From Kiritimatiellia bacterium (GTDB lineage Bacteria; Verrucomicrobiota; Kiritimatiellia; RFP12; UBA3636): 32,232 nucleotides of DNA. Shown here one piece after another: positions 8,795 through 18,277 of this stretch; position 1 is the first letter of the stretch, and every line of letters starts with the position of its first letter. The notes beneath the pieces were generated by a model. The model did no database searches. It was not told the DNA's origin and saw only the letters and a program-made list of their open reading frames with translations. Position numbers and translations under genes: made by a program. The stretch lies in assembly GCA_017481725.1 (NCBI GenBank), contig JAFUOX010000098.1, forward strand, positions 107,168 through 139,399. The letters are read 5' to 3'.

Positions 8795-8805
8795 AGGAGA
8801 ACAAT

Positions 8806-9780
8806 ATGAAGCTGTCAAAAATAAATAGAATTGTATTCGGAATTATTGGGATATTGTTATTAAGTTTTATTGGAATATTATATATATCAAGCAAGGATGA
8901 AAATATAGATTTTATCAATGCTGTTTCGGGAATTTCGTCTTTTTTTGTGGCAATATTGACGGGAATCTATGTGTATACAACATCAAAGCAAATCGAGGTT
9001 GCTAATGAGCAGTTATTTGAAATGCAAAAAGATAGACACCTACGCGAGCAACCCCTAATTACAATAGATGATTGCGTGTTTGAAATTGAGCGTCCAAGAT
9101 TTTTTTATACCCCTCCAGAAGATGAGTATAGTTTTCAATCTAGATACATTTTTAATGCAAATATAAAAAATGTATCATCTTATTTAGCGGTTAATATTGA
9201 TGCAGATGCCGAAATATCAGTATACAAAAATGACGGTCAGTTAATTTTAAAAACAACAAACGAAAGAATTAACATTCTTCCAGCAGGAGATACTATCAAT
9301 TTATCAATTATGTTCTGCGGTGATGAAATAACTCAACTTTACGAATCTCTTAGGGAACAGAAAGCACAATTGTTGCCTAAATTAAATTTAACATTTATTT
9401 ATAAAAATTTGTGTGGAGGCTTTTTTGAAACAAAATATTCAATGTACCTTGTTACGAAGGAAAATGATATGACGTCATTAAAAATGTGGCATACCAAAAT
9501 AAATGCTGCATATATCGAAGAAAAAGAAAGACTTTTAGAATTACGAAAAATCCGAAACCCCGAACATTATGATGTGCAATTTGAAAAAATTAAAAATGAC
9601 TTTGATAAAGAATTAGGTGACGATGATTCAATAGTATTAAAATGCGTAGAAATTCCTGAAATGTTTTCTCTACAATCAATATCAAAAAAAGCTTTTGCTG
9701 AAAAAATGGAAGGTCATACATATGGGAGATATGTTCATAGCAACGCTGAATGTTGCAACCAAAGAGGTGAACACAAATGA
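8806..9780 (+). CDS. Two-TM membrane protein embedded in the R-M operon
   Basis: This is a 324-aa protein of unrecognised family. Two N-terminal membrane segments (about 9-28 and 42-59) are followed by a short helical stretch (SKQIEVANEQLFEMQKDRHL), then a soluble mostly beta region (about 75-220) and a Lys/Glu-rich helical tail. The architecture of two helices, a coiled linker and a beta domain is common among membrane-anchored proteins of defence or stress loci, but I cannot name a function. A strong AAGGAG site precedes the ATG, and the gene overlaps the hsdR start by four bases (ATGA), so translation is probably coupled. Its position between hsdS and hsdR makes a defence-related role plausible (inference). 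Composition is AT-rich, unlike the 3' half of hsdS. Confidence 0.75.
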   Translation: MKLSKINRIVFGIIGILLLSFIGILYISSKDENIDFINAVSGISSFFVAILTGIYVYTTSKQIEVANEQLFEMQKDRHLREQPLITIDDCVFEIERPRFFYTPPEDEYSFQSRYIFNANIKNVSSYLAVNIDADAEISVYKNDGQLILKTTNERINILPAGDTINLSIMFCGDEITQLYESLREQKAQLLPKLNLTFIYKNLCGGFFETKYSMYLVTKENDMTSLKMWHTKINAAYIEEKERLLELRKIRNPEHYDVQFEKIKNDFDKELGDDDSIVLKCVEIPEMFSLQSISKKAFAEKMEGHTYGRYVHSNAECCNQRGEHK

Positions 9781-12200
9781 CAAACTTTGATTTCTTAAAA
9801 TCTGATTCGCAATTTGCCACATTTTCTGATGTGGCTATTTCTGCTGAAAAGATTTTGAATATTGATGTAGCTGCATCCGTATTAAACTGCCGCAGAGCGA
9901 TGGAGTTTGCGGTAAAATGGATGTATTCTGTTGACAAGGATTTGGAAATGCCTTATGACACAACGCTTATCACTCTGATGAGTAGTGAGGAATTTCGTGA
10001 TGTTGTAGGCAATGACATATACAGAAGAATGGATTTCATCCGCAAAGCCGGTAATATTGCAGCGCATGGCGGAAAGAAAATATCAATGGAGCAGGCAAAG
10101 CTTTGCATTGAAAACCTCTATTATTTCCTTGACTATGTTGCCTATTGCTATGGCAAGGATTATAACGAGGGTCAATTTGATGCAAGTCTTTTGGAACTTA
10201 CCACAAAAGAAGCACTGTCATTTGTTACCGATAAGACCGTTGACATCGAAAGCCTTATGGCAGAAAACAAGGCATTAAAGGACGAACTTACCGCCAGACG
10301 TGCCGAACAACAGCAGACCTATGTTCCCAAACCACTTGATTTATCCGAGTTTAAGACAAGAAAGATATACATAGATACCATGCTTCAGGAAGCAGGTTGG
10401 ATTGAAAATAAAAACTGGATAAACGAAGTTGAACTTCCGGGTATGCCCAACAAATCAGAAGTTGGATATGCAGATTATGTTTTATATGACGATACACATA
10501 AACCGCTTGCAGTAATTGAAGCAAAACGTACTTGTGTAGATGTGTCAAAAGGACGCCAACAAGCGAAGCTTTATGCGGATATTCTTGAAAGAAAGTATGG
10601 ACGCCGCCCTGTAATATTTTTGACTAATGGTTTTGAAACACGCATTGATGATGGTCAATATCCAGAGCGTAAGGTGGCAACTATTTATTCTAAGCGAGAT
10701 TTAGAAAAAATGTTCAATCTTCGCAGAATGAGAATAAGCCTAAAAAATGTAATGATAGATGCAAATATCGCAGGAAGGTACTATCAAGAAGGTGCTATCA
10801 AGGCCGTTTGTGAAGCTTTTGATGCAAAAAATCGTAGAAAAGCATTGCTTGTTATGGCAACAGGTTCTGGAAAAACAAGAACAGTAATTGCTCTATGTAA
10901 GGTTCTTTTAGAACATTGTTGGGTTAAAAACATTTTGTTCCTTGCTGATAGAACTTCTCTAGTCACTCAGGCAAAGCGCTCTTTTGTTAATCTTTTGCCA
11001 GATTTGTCTGTAACAAATTTGTGTGAAGAAAAAGATAATTATTTAGCTCATTGCGTATTTTCAACATATCAAACAATGTATAATTGTATTGATGAGGTTA
11101 AAGATGATGAAGGTAAACTATTTACCAGTGGCCATTTTGATCTTTTGATTTGTGATGAAGCGCACCGTTCTATTTATAATAAATACAGAGATATCTTTAA
11201 TTATTTTGATGCTCCACTTGTTGGTCTTACAGCAACACCGAAAGATGAAATTGATAAGAATACTTATGAAATTTTTGAACTCGAAAGCGGTGTGCCTACC
11301 TATGGATATGAGTTGGCTCAGGCGGTTCAGGATGGATATTTGGTTGATTATATTTCTGTTGAGTCAAAACTGAAATTTCTTGAGCAAGGTATAACATATC
11401 AAGAATTGTCTGATGAAGAGAAAGAACAATATGAAACTCTTTTCGAGGATGAAAACGGGGAAGTACCAGAGAAAATCAATTCTTCTGCATTGAATGAATG
11501 GATATTTAATGCTGACACTATTCGTCAAGTAATCAATGTTTTGATGAGCGAAGGAATTACAATCAATTATGGTGATAAGTTAGGTAAAACAATAATTTTT
11601 GCAAAGAATCATAGGCATGCAGAAAAGATTCTTGAGGTTTTTAATTCAGAATATCCTCATCTAAATGGTTTTGCAAAGGTTATTGATAATAAAATCAATT
11701 ATGCACAATCTTTAATTGATGAATTTTCAGAACCTGATAAATTACCACAAATAGCAATATCGGTAGATATGTTAGATACTGGTATAGATGTGCCAGAGGT
11801 ATTGAATCTTGTCTTCTTTAAGAAGGTGATGAGTAAGGCAAAGTTTTGGCAGATGATTGGTCGTGGAACACGCCTTTGCGAAGGTTTGCTTGATGGTGAA
11901 GATAAAAATAAATTTTATATTTTTGATTTTTGTGGCAATTTTGAATTTTTCAGAATGAATAAAGGAAAGCCAACAGTAAATCAAATGGCTCTCCAAAGTT
12001 CAATTTTTCATTTGAAGGCACAAATCGTTTTCAAACTACAAGATTATATTTATCAAACTGCTGAACTAAAAGAGTTTCGTAAGTCCCTTGTGTCGGAAAT
12101 GGTTGCAAAGGTAAGAGAGTTAAATAAGGATAATTTTGCAGTAAAACAGCATTTAAATATGTTGAATTATATGCAAATGAGTCAAATTATACGACTTTAA
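9777..12200 (+). CDS. hsdR: Type I restriction subunit HsdR, N-terminal part (frameshifted)
   Basis: This is an 807-codon frame. Residues about 14-125 are a DUF4145-like helical domain (NCRRAMEFAVKWMY, AGNIAAHGG). A short coiled coil lies at 155-178. The HSDR_N nuclease domain follows, with PD-(D/E)xK residues D233 and E248-A-K250. The SF2 motor has Walker A ATGSGKT (361-367), DEAH (460-463), TAT (485-487) and motif VI QMIGRGTRL (692-700). HsdR cuts DNA after ATP-driven translocation. The last dozen or so codons (after KQHL) are out of frame: one A is missing near 12155, and the frame ends early at 12200. The natural protein continues in the frame of 12242-13069. GC is about 50% at 10261-10320 but 27% at 11041-11100, suggesting mosaicism. 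The start overlaps the membrane-protein stop by four bases. Confidence 0.9.
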   Translation: MTNFDFLKSDSQFATFSDVAISAEKILNIDVAASVLNCRRAMEFAVKWMYSVDKDLEMPYDTTLITLMSSEEFRDVVGNDIYRRMDFIRKAGNIAAHGGKKISMEQAKLCIENLYYFLDYVAYCYGKDYNEGQFDASLLELTTKEALSFVTDKTVDIESLMAENKALKDELTARRAEQQQTYVPKPLDLSEFKTRKIYIDTMLQEAGWIENKNWINEVELPGMPNKSEVGYADYVLYDDTHKPLAVIEAKRTCVDVSKGRQQAKLYADILERKYGRRPVIFLTNGFETRIDDGQYPERKVATIYSKRDLEKMFNLRRMRISLKNVMIDANIAGRYYQEGAIKAVCEAFDAKNRRKALLVMATGSGKTRTVIALCKVLLEHCWVKNILFLADRTSLVTQAKRSFVNLLPDLSVTNLCEEKDNYLAHCVFSTYQTMYNCIDEVKDDEGKLFTSGHFDLLICDEAHRSIYNKYRDIFNYFDAPLVGLTATPKDEIDKNTYEIFELESGVPTYGYELAQAVQDGYLVDYISVESKLKFLEQGITYQELSDEEKEQYETLFEDENGEVPEKINSSALNEWIFNADTIRQVINVLMSEGITINYGDKLGKTIIFAKNHRHAEKILEVFNSEYPHLNGFAKVIDNKINYAQSLIDEFSEPDKLPQIAISVDMLDTGIDVPEVLNLVFFKKVMSKAKFWQMIGRGTRLCEGLLDGEDKNKFYIFDFCGNFEFFRMNKGKPTVNQMALQSSIFHLKAQIVFKLQDYIYQTAELKEFRKSLVSEMVAKVRELNKDNFAVKQHLNMLNYMQMSQIIRL

Positions 12201-12241
12201 CTTTTGAAGATACTTTAACCATTCGCAGTGAGCTTGCACCA

Positions 12242-13069
12242 TTGATACTTCCTGATATAGATGAAGCAAGTGCTGTGCGCTTTGACGCTTTAATGTATGG
12301 AATTGAATTGGCTTATATTGCAGCAGGAAGTGCATATCACAAATATAGGCGAGATTTGATTAAGAGAGTAACGGGTGTTGCTAGTGTGGCAAATATTCCA
12401 GAAATTGCTGCAAAATCTGAGCTTATACATAAAATTCTGAATACTGATTATCTTGATAATTGTGGCGTTAATGATTTTGAAAACATACGAGAATCTCTTC
12501 GTAATTTGATGAAATACATACCTAATAATTATTCAAGATATGATACTAATTTTGCCGATGATATTCTTTCTATGGTTTGCAATGATGCAGAACTTGAAAA
12601 TGATGATTTGAGGAATTATAAAGCTAAGGCAGAACACTACATAAGACTACACCTAGATAATGCAGTAATTGATAAGCTTAAGCGCAATATCCCTCTAACA
12701 AAGAATGATATTTCAGAATTGGAAGATATCCTTTGGAAGGAGGTTGGAACAAAAGAAGATTATAAAGCAGAATATGGCGAAAAACCACTAGGTGAATTAG
12801 TTCGTGAAATTGTTGGATTAGATATGAATGCAGCAAAAGAGGCATTTGCTACATTTCTCAATAATACAAGTTTAGATTCAAGGCAAATCTATTTTGTTAA
12901 TCAAATCATTGAGTATATCGTTAGAAATGGTGTTTTAAAGGATTTTTCTGTACTGCAGAGTACGCCGTTTACCGATAAAGGCAGTGTGGTTGAAGTCTTT
13001 ACAGATTTATCTGTATGGGAAAATATTCGCAAGATTATTGAACAAATCAATATGAATGCTGCTGTTTAG
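12242..13069 (+). CDS. hsdR: HsdR C-terminal fragment (EcoEI_R_C-like)
   Basis: This is a 275-codon fragment carrying the helical C-terminal domain typical of EcoEI-type HsdR (LPDIDEASAVRFDALMYGIE, later ELVREIVGLD). That domain docks HsdR on the methylase. The nominal TTG start has no ribosome-binding site; the coding frame is open back to about 12155, where it continues the hsdR reading frame (KYVELYANESNYTTLTFED...). It is therefore not an independent gene but the end of hsdR displaced by one base. If the deletion is real it is probably untranslated. If the deletion is an assembly error, hsdR is one intact gene of about 1,097 codons. Confidence 0.85.
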   Translation: MILPDIDEASAVRFDALMYGIELAYIAAGSAYHKYRRDLIKRVTGVASVANIPEIAAKSELIHKILNTDYLDNCGVNDFENIRESLRNLMKYIPNNYSRYDTNFADDILSMVCNDAELENDDLRNYKAKAEHYIRLHLDNAVIDKLKRNIPLTKNDISELEDILWKEVGTKEDYKAEYGEKPLGELVREIVGLDMNAAKEAFATFLNNTSLDSRQIYFVNQIIEYIVRNGVLKDFSVLQSTPFTDKGSVVEVFTDLSVWENIRKIIEQINMNAAV

Positions 13070-13177
13070 TATCAATTATTACTATATTTATCCTTTCTCG
13101 CTTGAAATTCCTTTTTTTGTATATTTATGCTCTAACTACAACATGGTTAAATATTGAGTAATAAAAGGTTGATGTTT

Positions 13178-13753
13178 ATGAAATTATTGGTTTTCTTATT
13201 GCTTTTAGCAACTCAATTCGTTCTTGCTGATGTATATCCGTTAAAAAATCTCCCAACATCGCAATTTGTAGATGGCGAGGTTTCTACAAATGTTTGCATA
13301 AACTTGTCTGATACAACCAATAAAACACAATTCAAGATAGATATTGAGTTTACTTCTAATATAAGCAATGAGGTGCAGGTTCTAATTGGCAAAGATATAG
13401 ATGTAAATGGAAACTTAGATACCGATGAAGCGCAAATTTGTTTTGGATGGTCTGTAGGTAAATGGTATCTATGTCATATGGACAATCCAAGTAACAATTT
13501 GTATAGTCAAAAAGTAAATAAGAACAACAAAAAAGGAAGTTTTGCTTTATTTCTTAGCGAAACCAAAGAACCACTTAAAATACAAACTATTATAGATGGG
13601 TATGTTACTTCAACAAGTTTAGATAATATAGAACAGTGCATATTTAATCCAAACTGGAATATGGCAAAGATAATTCACCGAGGTTGTGGAATTTCTGATA
13701 GCTCATTTGCCGTTCGGTTAGAAGCAGAAACCTTGTTAATTTTACTTAAATAG
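13178..13753 (+). CDS. Small secreted protein, first gene of a three-gene cassette
   Basis: This is a 191-aa protein of unrecognised family. I prefer the ATG at 13178: AAAAGG ends 9 bases upstream, and the product begins directly with a signal peptide (MKLLVFLLLLATQFVLA, cleavage before DVYPL). A TTG at 13154 and an ATG at 13172 are in frame but less well placed. The mature part is predicted mostly beta, with alternating polar/hydrophobic strands and an acidic segment (IDVNGNLDTDEAQI) that resembles a calcium loop. Four Cys residues are visible. It ends with SFAVRLEAETLLILLK. The next gene starts 9 bases downstream, so they form one transcription unit. Function is unknown; a partner of the 1504-aa protein is a reasonable guess from position only. 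Confidence 0.8.
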   Translation: MKLLVFLLLLATQFVLADVYPLKNLPTSQFVDGEVSTNVCINLSDTTNKTQFKIDIEFTSNISNEVQVLIGKDIDVNGNLDTDEAQICFGWSVGKWYLCHMDNPSNNLYSQKVNKNNKKGSFALFLSETKEPLKIQTIIDGYVTSTSLDNIEQCIFNPNWNMAKIIHRGCGISDSSFAVRLEAETLLILLK

Positions 13754-13762
13754 GGGGTTGCT

Positions 13763-16700
13763 ATGCTTGTTTTATTAGTTTGTTTAATGTGGACTATAGC
13801 ATTAGTCGGCTTCTTAGTAAAATCCGCTATTGGCTCAGAAATAATAAAAAACCTTCGTAAAAGAAGTGTTATCTCTAAGATTTGTGCATTGGTATCATTT
13901 ATTGGTTTTATTGCTTGGGGCGGCGTTAAGCCCAATATGGATATGCAAAGCTCTGCGACATCGCAAACACAAGATTTTAATAGTTCTTTTTCGTCAATTC
14001 CTAGTAGTGCCATTATTTCGCAAGCCCAAACAACACAATCTAATAATTCATCTTCGTTCACAGAAGAAGAGCTTGAGACCCGTATTGTTTTTCTAGGTAG
14101 TTGCACAAATTCTTCTTCATTCGTAGCTGCACCTACTAATGCAATTATAAATGAAAAGTGGGTAATGACAGGTGCTGCTGAAGACTATTTCTTTATTTCT
14201 CCAACTAATTGGGTATTCTACATAAACGACAACACTTATTCTAATTTATATGTCTCAACAACGGGTAACATTTCTTTTGAAAAACCAATTACTCGGGTTA
14301 GTGCATTTACTAATCAATTTGATGTAATCTCGCCTTTTCGCTCCGTTCAGGGCGTATTACCATGCCATTTATGGAATGAATTAGGAACAAATATAGCAAG
14401 TAGATTTTGGTATGCACAAACAGAATATAATTCACTTCTACTTACTTGGGAAAACTTTTTATATTTACGAAATGCCGACTTCCCAATATCTTATCAAGCA
14501 GAGCTATTCAAAAATGGAGAATTTGAGTTTAGGTACAATTTAGATTCATTGCCAAGCACCTCAACTAATGCTTTTATAGGTTATCAAGTAGATGATCTTG
14601 CAAATAAATATGCAAGCATCATCCCGCAAACAAAGACTATTAAGGCAAAACGACTAGATTCTTCAATTGAAAACAATAAAGATTCAGATGGGGATGGAAT
14701 ATCCGATGCCGATGAAATATTTATCTATGGGACAGAGCCAATTCTTGCTGATAGTGATTTTGACGGCATGAATGACAATCAAGAGATTTTAACGGGCAGC
14801 AACCCTTTAAATCCAGATGAAGATGGTGACGGCAATAGGGATTATTTAACGCCAGAAATATCAAACCCTAATGGTTTAGTTGTTGCTTCGCCATGGCAAG
14901 CAAGTGCCGTATTTGTTTTCAATACCAATCTTTCAGCGGGCGAATTTGCTACATTGGTAATTGATTTCACAACTGTTATTCCTCTATCAAACCAATCACA
15001 AGTGTATTTAAATTTAGAACAGGGAAGGCTTTATAATTATAAAATATATTCTTCACGAAATATTGTAGCAGAATATTCGTTCAGAAATTTAAGTGAAGTC
15101 TCTCGATCTAATGCTCGCACAAATAGAATAAGTTTAAATAGGAATAGTAATATTTGGGATATAATTAATGAAACGGCTTCAAGTGAAAATTCTAAGATTG
15201 TTTTTCTAGAACAAAATCATATTTCAAATTCTGCTCCATTGTTTTGGCAAGGATATGTGGGGGATGTAATTCTCGCATTTGTCCATTTGTCTGATTTTAG
15301 CGATTATCCTTTAAGTAACACATGCCTACATGGCAAGGAAAGTATTTCTTTTGAATTAAAAGCATTCCCTTCTGAATTATTAAATCTAGGAACAATTTCA
15401 GATGTTACAAATTTAGAAAGAAGAGATAATAATATTTATACAATGTATGTTGATGGAACAGTTGAAAATCCAAACATTGGTTCAATTTCATTTAAATACA
15501 AAGAGCGAGATAATTCAATCAATTACATTCCACTATCTGTTTCTGCTCATCAATGTGAGGGAGGAGCTATTTGCAATGGGTGTGGAGTGCATCATAGCAC
15601 GAGTGATGGATGTGAAGCTCATCAAGAAAATTGCAATTTACTTTTATCAAAAACAGAGGAATGCTCTTGTGAATATACATTTGCTGAGATTTGTTTTGAC
15701 GACTGCAATAATAATGGAATCGAAGATAGGTTTGAATATTGTGGCAAAGGCTTATTTTCACTATATGTATTAGATCCTGTGGATGATTGTTGTTGCACTA
15801 ATTGGAATACAAATGCTGTTAAAGAGTTTAGTACATTTGAGATAGTAACTATCCCAGATAATATTACATTCACAACCAACACAGCTTCATCCGTTTTGTT
15901 TATTCCAAAAGAACCATCAGGAGAACTAGGATATACACCAATAACATATGATGTTTATGGTCGTGATGGCAAAAAAACAACTACAGTCACAAAAAAAGTT
16001 GTCGTAGGAGGAGCTGAATTCCTTTTCGATTATAACGATGATGGACAGGTAAATAATGCTGACAAAGTATTACAAAAGCAATACACTAACACAAATTATT
16101 ATATCTATGCTTCTCCAAAAAAGCGTCCTGCACGAGTAAGAGTTGAAATGCCACCCAATGTATCTTCTACACTTCAAAGCTCGGATGAATTTTCTTTTTA
16201 CACAAGTAGCAATGGTTCTTTAATTTCACAACCAATGTCTTTGTCTAATGGCACAAATATGGTATATTTGCAAACAGCAATCACTAATTCACTCGCAAAT
16301 ATTAATTTAGAATGTGGAAGTCATTTGTCTAAGGACAATCAATTTTCGATAGTTAAGACCGCTTTAAGTGATATAGAAACAAAATTTGCAAAAGAAATCA
16401 CTCTACCATATTATGGAAGCGGAATAGAAAACCAAGTAGATATTTATAATTATAGAACAGGAGCCTTAGTTGATTCGTTTATTTCAGATGGCAAGTGGGT
16501 GGTTTACCTTGCAGAAGGCGAATATAGGCTTGTTGTACATTATAATGATATTTATAAGAATGGGATAAAAGGCTTTTTTGAGGAATGTAAATTAAGCGTA
16601 ATAGGTTCTAATTCCATAGCTGGTGATTATGGACTAAAATGTGGAACAAACAACTTTTTAAGAATCGATTTATTGAATATAGATAATTTGCCATTTGATA

Positions 16701-18277
16701 TTACATGGAAGATTTCACCAACTCGCCTTGATGGAGCTAAACTTTCTGTTTCGGAAGATGTTGACGATGCAGCCCACCAAATTATATCCAATGCAAGTAG
16801 CATATACATATATGCAGGAACAGCAACAAATAACTATACCATTTCTGGGTGGATGGGTAATACAGAGGTTGTCTCTAGTACAAATATTTCTGTGCATGTA
16901 TTCCCGTATGAGATTGATGCACCAGACCAAATTGTAAGGTCGCACTCAGTCAAATCTGCCCCGATTAGTGTGGAAACATTATCGGCTTATGCAAATCATA
17001 GTTGGAAACTTACTAAGACGTATGATTTGGAAAATGATACTTCTCTAAATTCAAAAATATCTATTGATAAAAATAGTTATGCAAATAATGTTTATGGAAA
17101 TAAAATCTATTATAAATCTAACAAAGCGGGCGAAAAATATAAACTAACAGCTACACATGAACTATACACCAATGTGACCGACACCGTAGAGCTTCGCACT
17201 TGTGATATTTTCTTTAATCCGATTTCGTGTGAGGTGACAAATAGCACTTACATTGTGAATCCTCGAGGGTTTGTTTATGGCGATGAAAACTATTACAAAC
17301 TAGAGCTTTACCCAAAAACATTTCTTAATAACGAAAGCAATATTACTTGGGAAGGCAAATATAGAATATTATTCCAACCTTATGATGATTATAATTTATC
17401 TGTAAAACTAGTACCACCCCAAAAGTATGATTATTCATATACTAATACTATTTCTATTATCATTCCAGATTATTATGAAGAACCTCCAAAATTTGATGTT
17501 TTAATATATCCTGAATATAAAACAATAAAAATTCAACCAATAATAATAAAACGAAGCCAAAACGAATACATTAATTATGAAGAGGATTCAATTGATCCTA
17601 TGAATTATAATTGGTCTTCCAAGGATGCATTTCGCATAAATTATACAAATCAATTATCTAAAGGTCTATCTTATTCTCAAAAAATATTTAGACAAGCAGG
17701 AATTAGATTTGAAGTAGATTCAACAACAGAATTAATTTCTCCTGCCAATGTCTTTTATGATTTAATCGGGAATAATACAATAACAAACTACAATTCATCG
17801 ATATATAATGGAATAAAATTATATTTAGTTGATTCATTTGAAAATTCATACAAAGGAGAAAATGCAATAACAATTCACACAGGTGGTTATCCAAGAATTT
17901 GTTTTGGTATAATAATAACTAAACACACTCAGACAGAAGCTTTCCCCAATGAAATAGGTCACATGTTAGGCTTAGACGATATTTATGGATTAAATAATCC
18001 TAATTTAGCAGATGCAATATATGAACAAAATGAAATTACTAATGACACAACAGGGGTAAATAATTATTACAGTAAAACACGAAATCAAATTATTTTTAGT
18101 TGCGTAATGTATGGTTGTTTATACCCTGGGCCACAAGTAAATTATGCTAAAATATTGCCTTTAGGAAGTGTGTTTGGTAGTGTAAATAATGATAACCACT
18201 CTCCAACTGCATCTATTAATGTTGGGTTAAGAGGAATAAATACAAATGTTGTTTCTTATGGAGAAATAATACAATGA
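13763..18277 (+). CDS. Giant exported protein with TSP3-like repeats and degenerate zincin domain
   Basis: This is a 1504-aa protein. Hydrophobic segments lie at about 3-20 and 36-52, the latter possibly the true export signal or a second anchor, followed by a Ser/Gln/Asn-rich linker (56-105). Acidic thrombospondin-3/EF-hand-like calcium repeats lie at about 306-360 (DSDGDGISDADE, DSDFDGMND, DEDGDG). A Cys-rich segment spans 598-660 (HQCEGGAICNGCGVHH). A dockerin-like loop (DYNDDGQVNNAD) is at 756-767. Beta-sandwich-like segments fill about 690-1260. The C-terminus resembles a metzincin: AFPNEIGHMLGLDDIYG (1393-1409) corresponds to HExxHxxGLxD and C-VMYG near 1447-1451 to a Met-turn. The first His is Asn1396 (codon AAT at 17948), so zinc binding and proteolysis may be lost. 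An AGGGGG site precedes the ATG. It overlaps the next gene by four bases. Function is unknown. Confidence 0.82.
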   Translation: MLVLLVCLMWTIALVGFLVKSAIGSEIIKNLRKRSVISKICALVSFIGFIAWGGVKPNMDMQSSATSQTQDFNSSFSSIPSSAIISQAQTTQSNNSSSFTEEELETRIVFLGSCTNSSSFVAAPTNAIINEKWVMTGAAEDYFFISPTNWVFYINDNTYSNLYVSTTGNISFEKPITRVSAFTNQFDVISPFRSVQGVLPCHLWNELGTNIASRFWYAQTEYNSLLLTWENFLYLRNADFPISYQAELFKNGEFEFRYNLDSLPSTSTNAFIGYQVDDLANKYASIIPQTKTIKAKRLDSSIENNKDSDGDGISDADEIFIYGTEPILADSDFDGMNDNQEILTGSNPLNPDEDGDGNRDYLTPEISNPNGLVVASPWQASAVFVFNTNLSAGEFATLVIDFTTVIPLSNQSQVYLNLEQGRLYNYKIYSSRNIVAEYSFRNLSEVSRSNARTNRISLNRNSNIWDIINETASSENSKIVFLEQNHISNSAPLFWQGYVGDVILAFVHLSDFSDYPLSNTCLHGKESISFELKAFPSELLNLGTISDVTNLERRDNNIYTMYVDGTVENPNIGSISFKYKERDNSINYIPLSVSAHQCEGGAICNGCGVHHSTSDGCEAHQENCNLLLSKTEECSCEYTFAEICFDDCNNNGIEDRFEYCGKGLFSLYVLDPVDDCCCTNWNTNAVKEFSTFEIVTIPDNITFTTNTASSVLFIPKEPSGELGYTPITYDVYGRDGKKTTTVTKKVVVGGAEFLFDYNDDGQVNNADKVLQKQYTNTNYYIYASPKKRPARVRVEMPPNVSSTLQSSDEFSFYTSSNGSLISQPMSLSNGTNMVYLQTAITNSLANINLECGSHLSKDNQFSIVKTALSDIETKFAKEITLPYYGSGIENQVDIYNYRTGALVDSFISDGKWVVYLAEGEYRLVVHYNDIYKNGIKGFFEECKLSVIGSNSIAGDYGLKCGTNNFLRIDLLNIDNLPFDITWKISPTRLDGAKLSVSEDVDDAAHQIISNASSIYIYAGTATNNYTISGWMGNTEVVSSTNISVHVFPYEIDAPDQIVRSHSVKSAPISVETLSAYANHSWKLTKTYDLENDTSLNSKISIDKNSYANNVYGNKIYYKSNKAGEKYKLTATHELYTNVTDTVELRTCDIFFNPISCEVTNSTYIVNPRGFVYGDENYYKLELYPKTFLNNESNITWEGKYRILFQPYDDYNLSVKLVPPQKYDYSYTNTISIIIPDYYEEPPKFDVLIYPEYKTIKIQPIIIKRSQNEYINYEEDSIDPMNYNWSSKDAFRINYTNQLSKGLSYSQKIFRQAGIRFEVDSTTELISPANVFYDLIGNNTITNYNSSIYNGIKLYLVDSFENSYKGENAITIHTGGYPRICFGIIITKHTQTEAFPNEIGHMLGLDDIYGLNNPNLADAIYEQNEITNDTTGVNNYYSKTRNQIIFSCVMYGCLYPGPQVNYAKILPLGSVFGSVNNDNHSPTASINVGLRGINTNVVSYGEIIQ

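Larger units (their letters stand above)
9777..13069 (+). pseudogene. hsdR: hsdR locus as a whole, interrupted by a one-base deletion
   Basis: The span is 3,293 bases, two more than a multiple of three. Inserting one A in TTAAATATG (about 12153-12161) would join the two frames and restore a full-length EcoEI-like HsdR. Only one lesion is visible and every catalytic motif is intact, so the inactivation would be recent, or a sequencing/assembly artefact. Confidence 0.75.
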
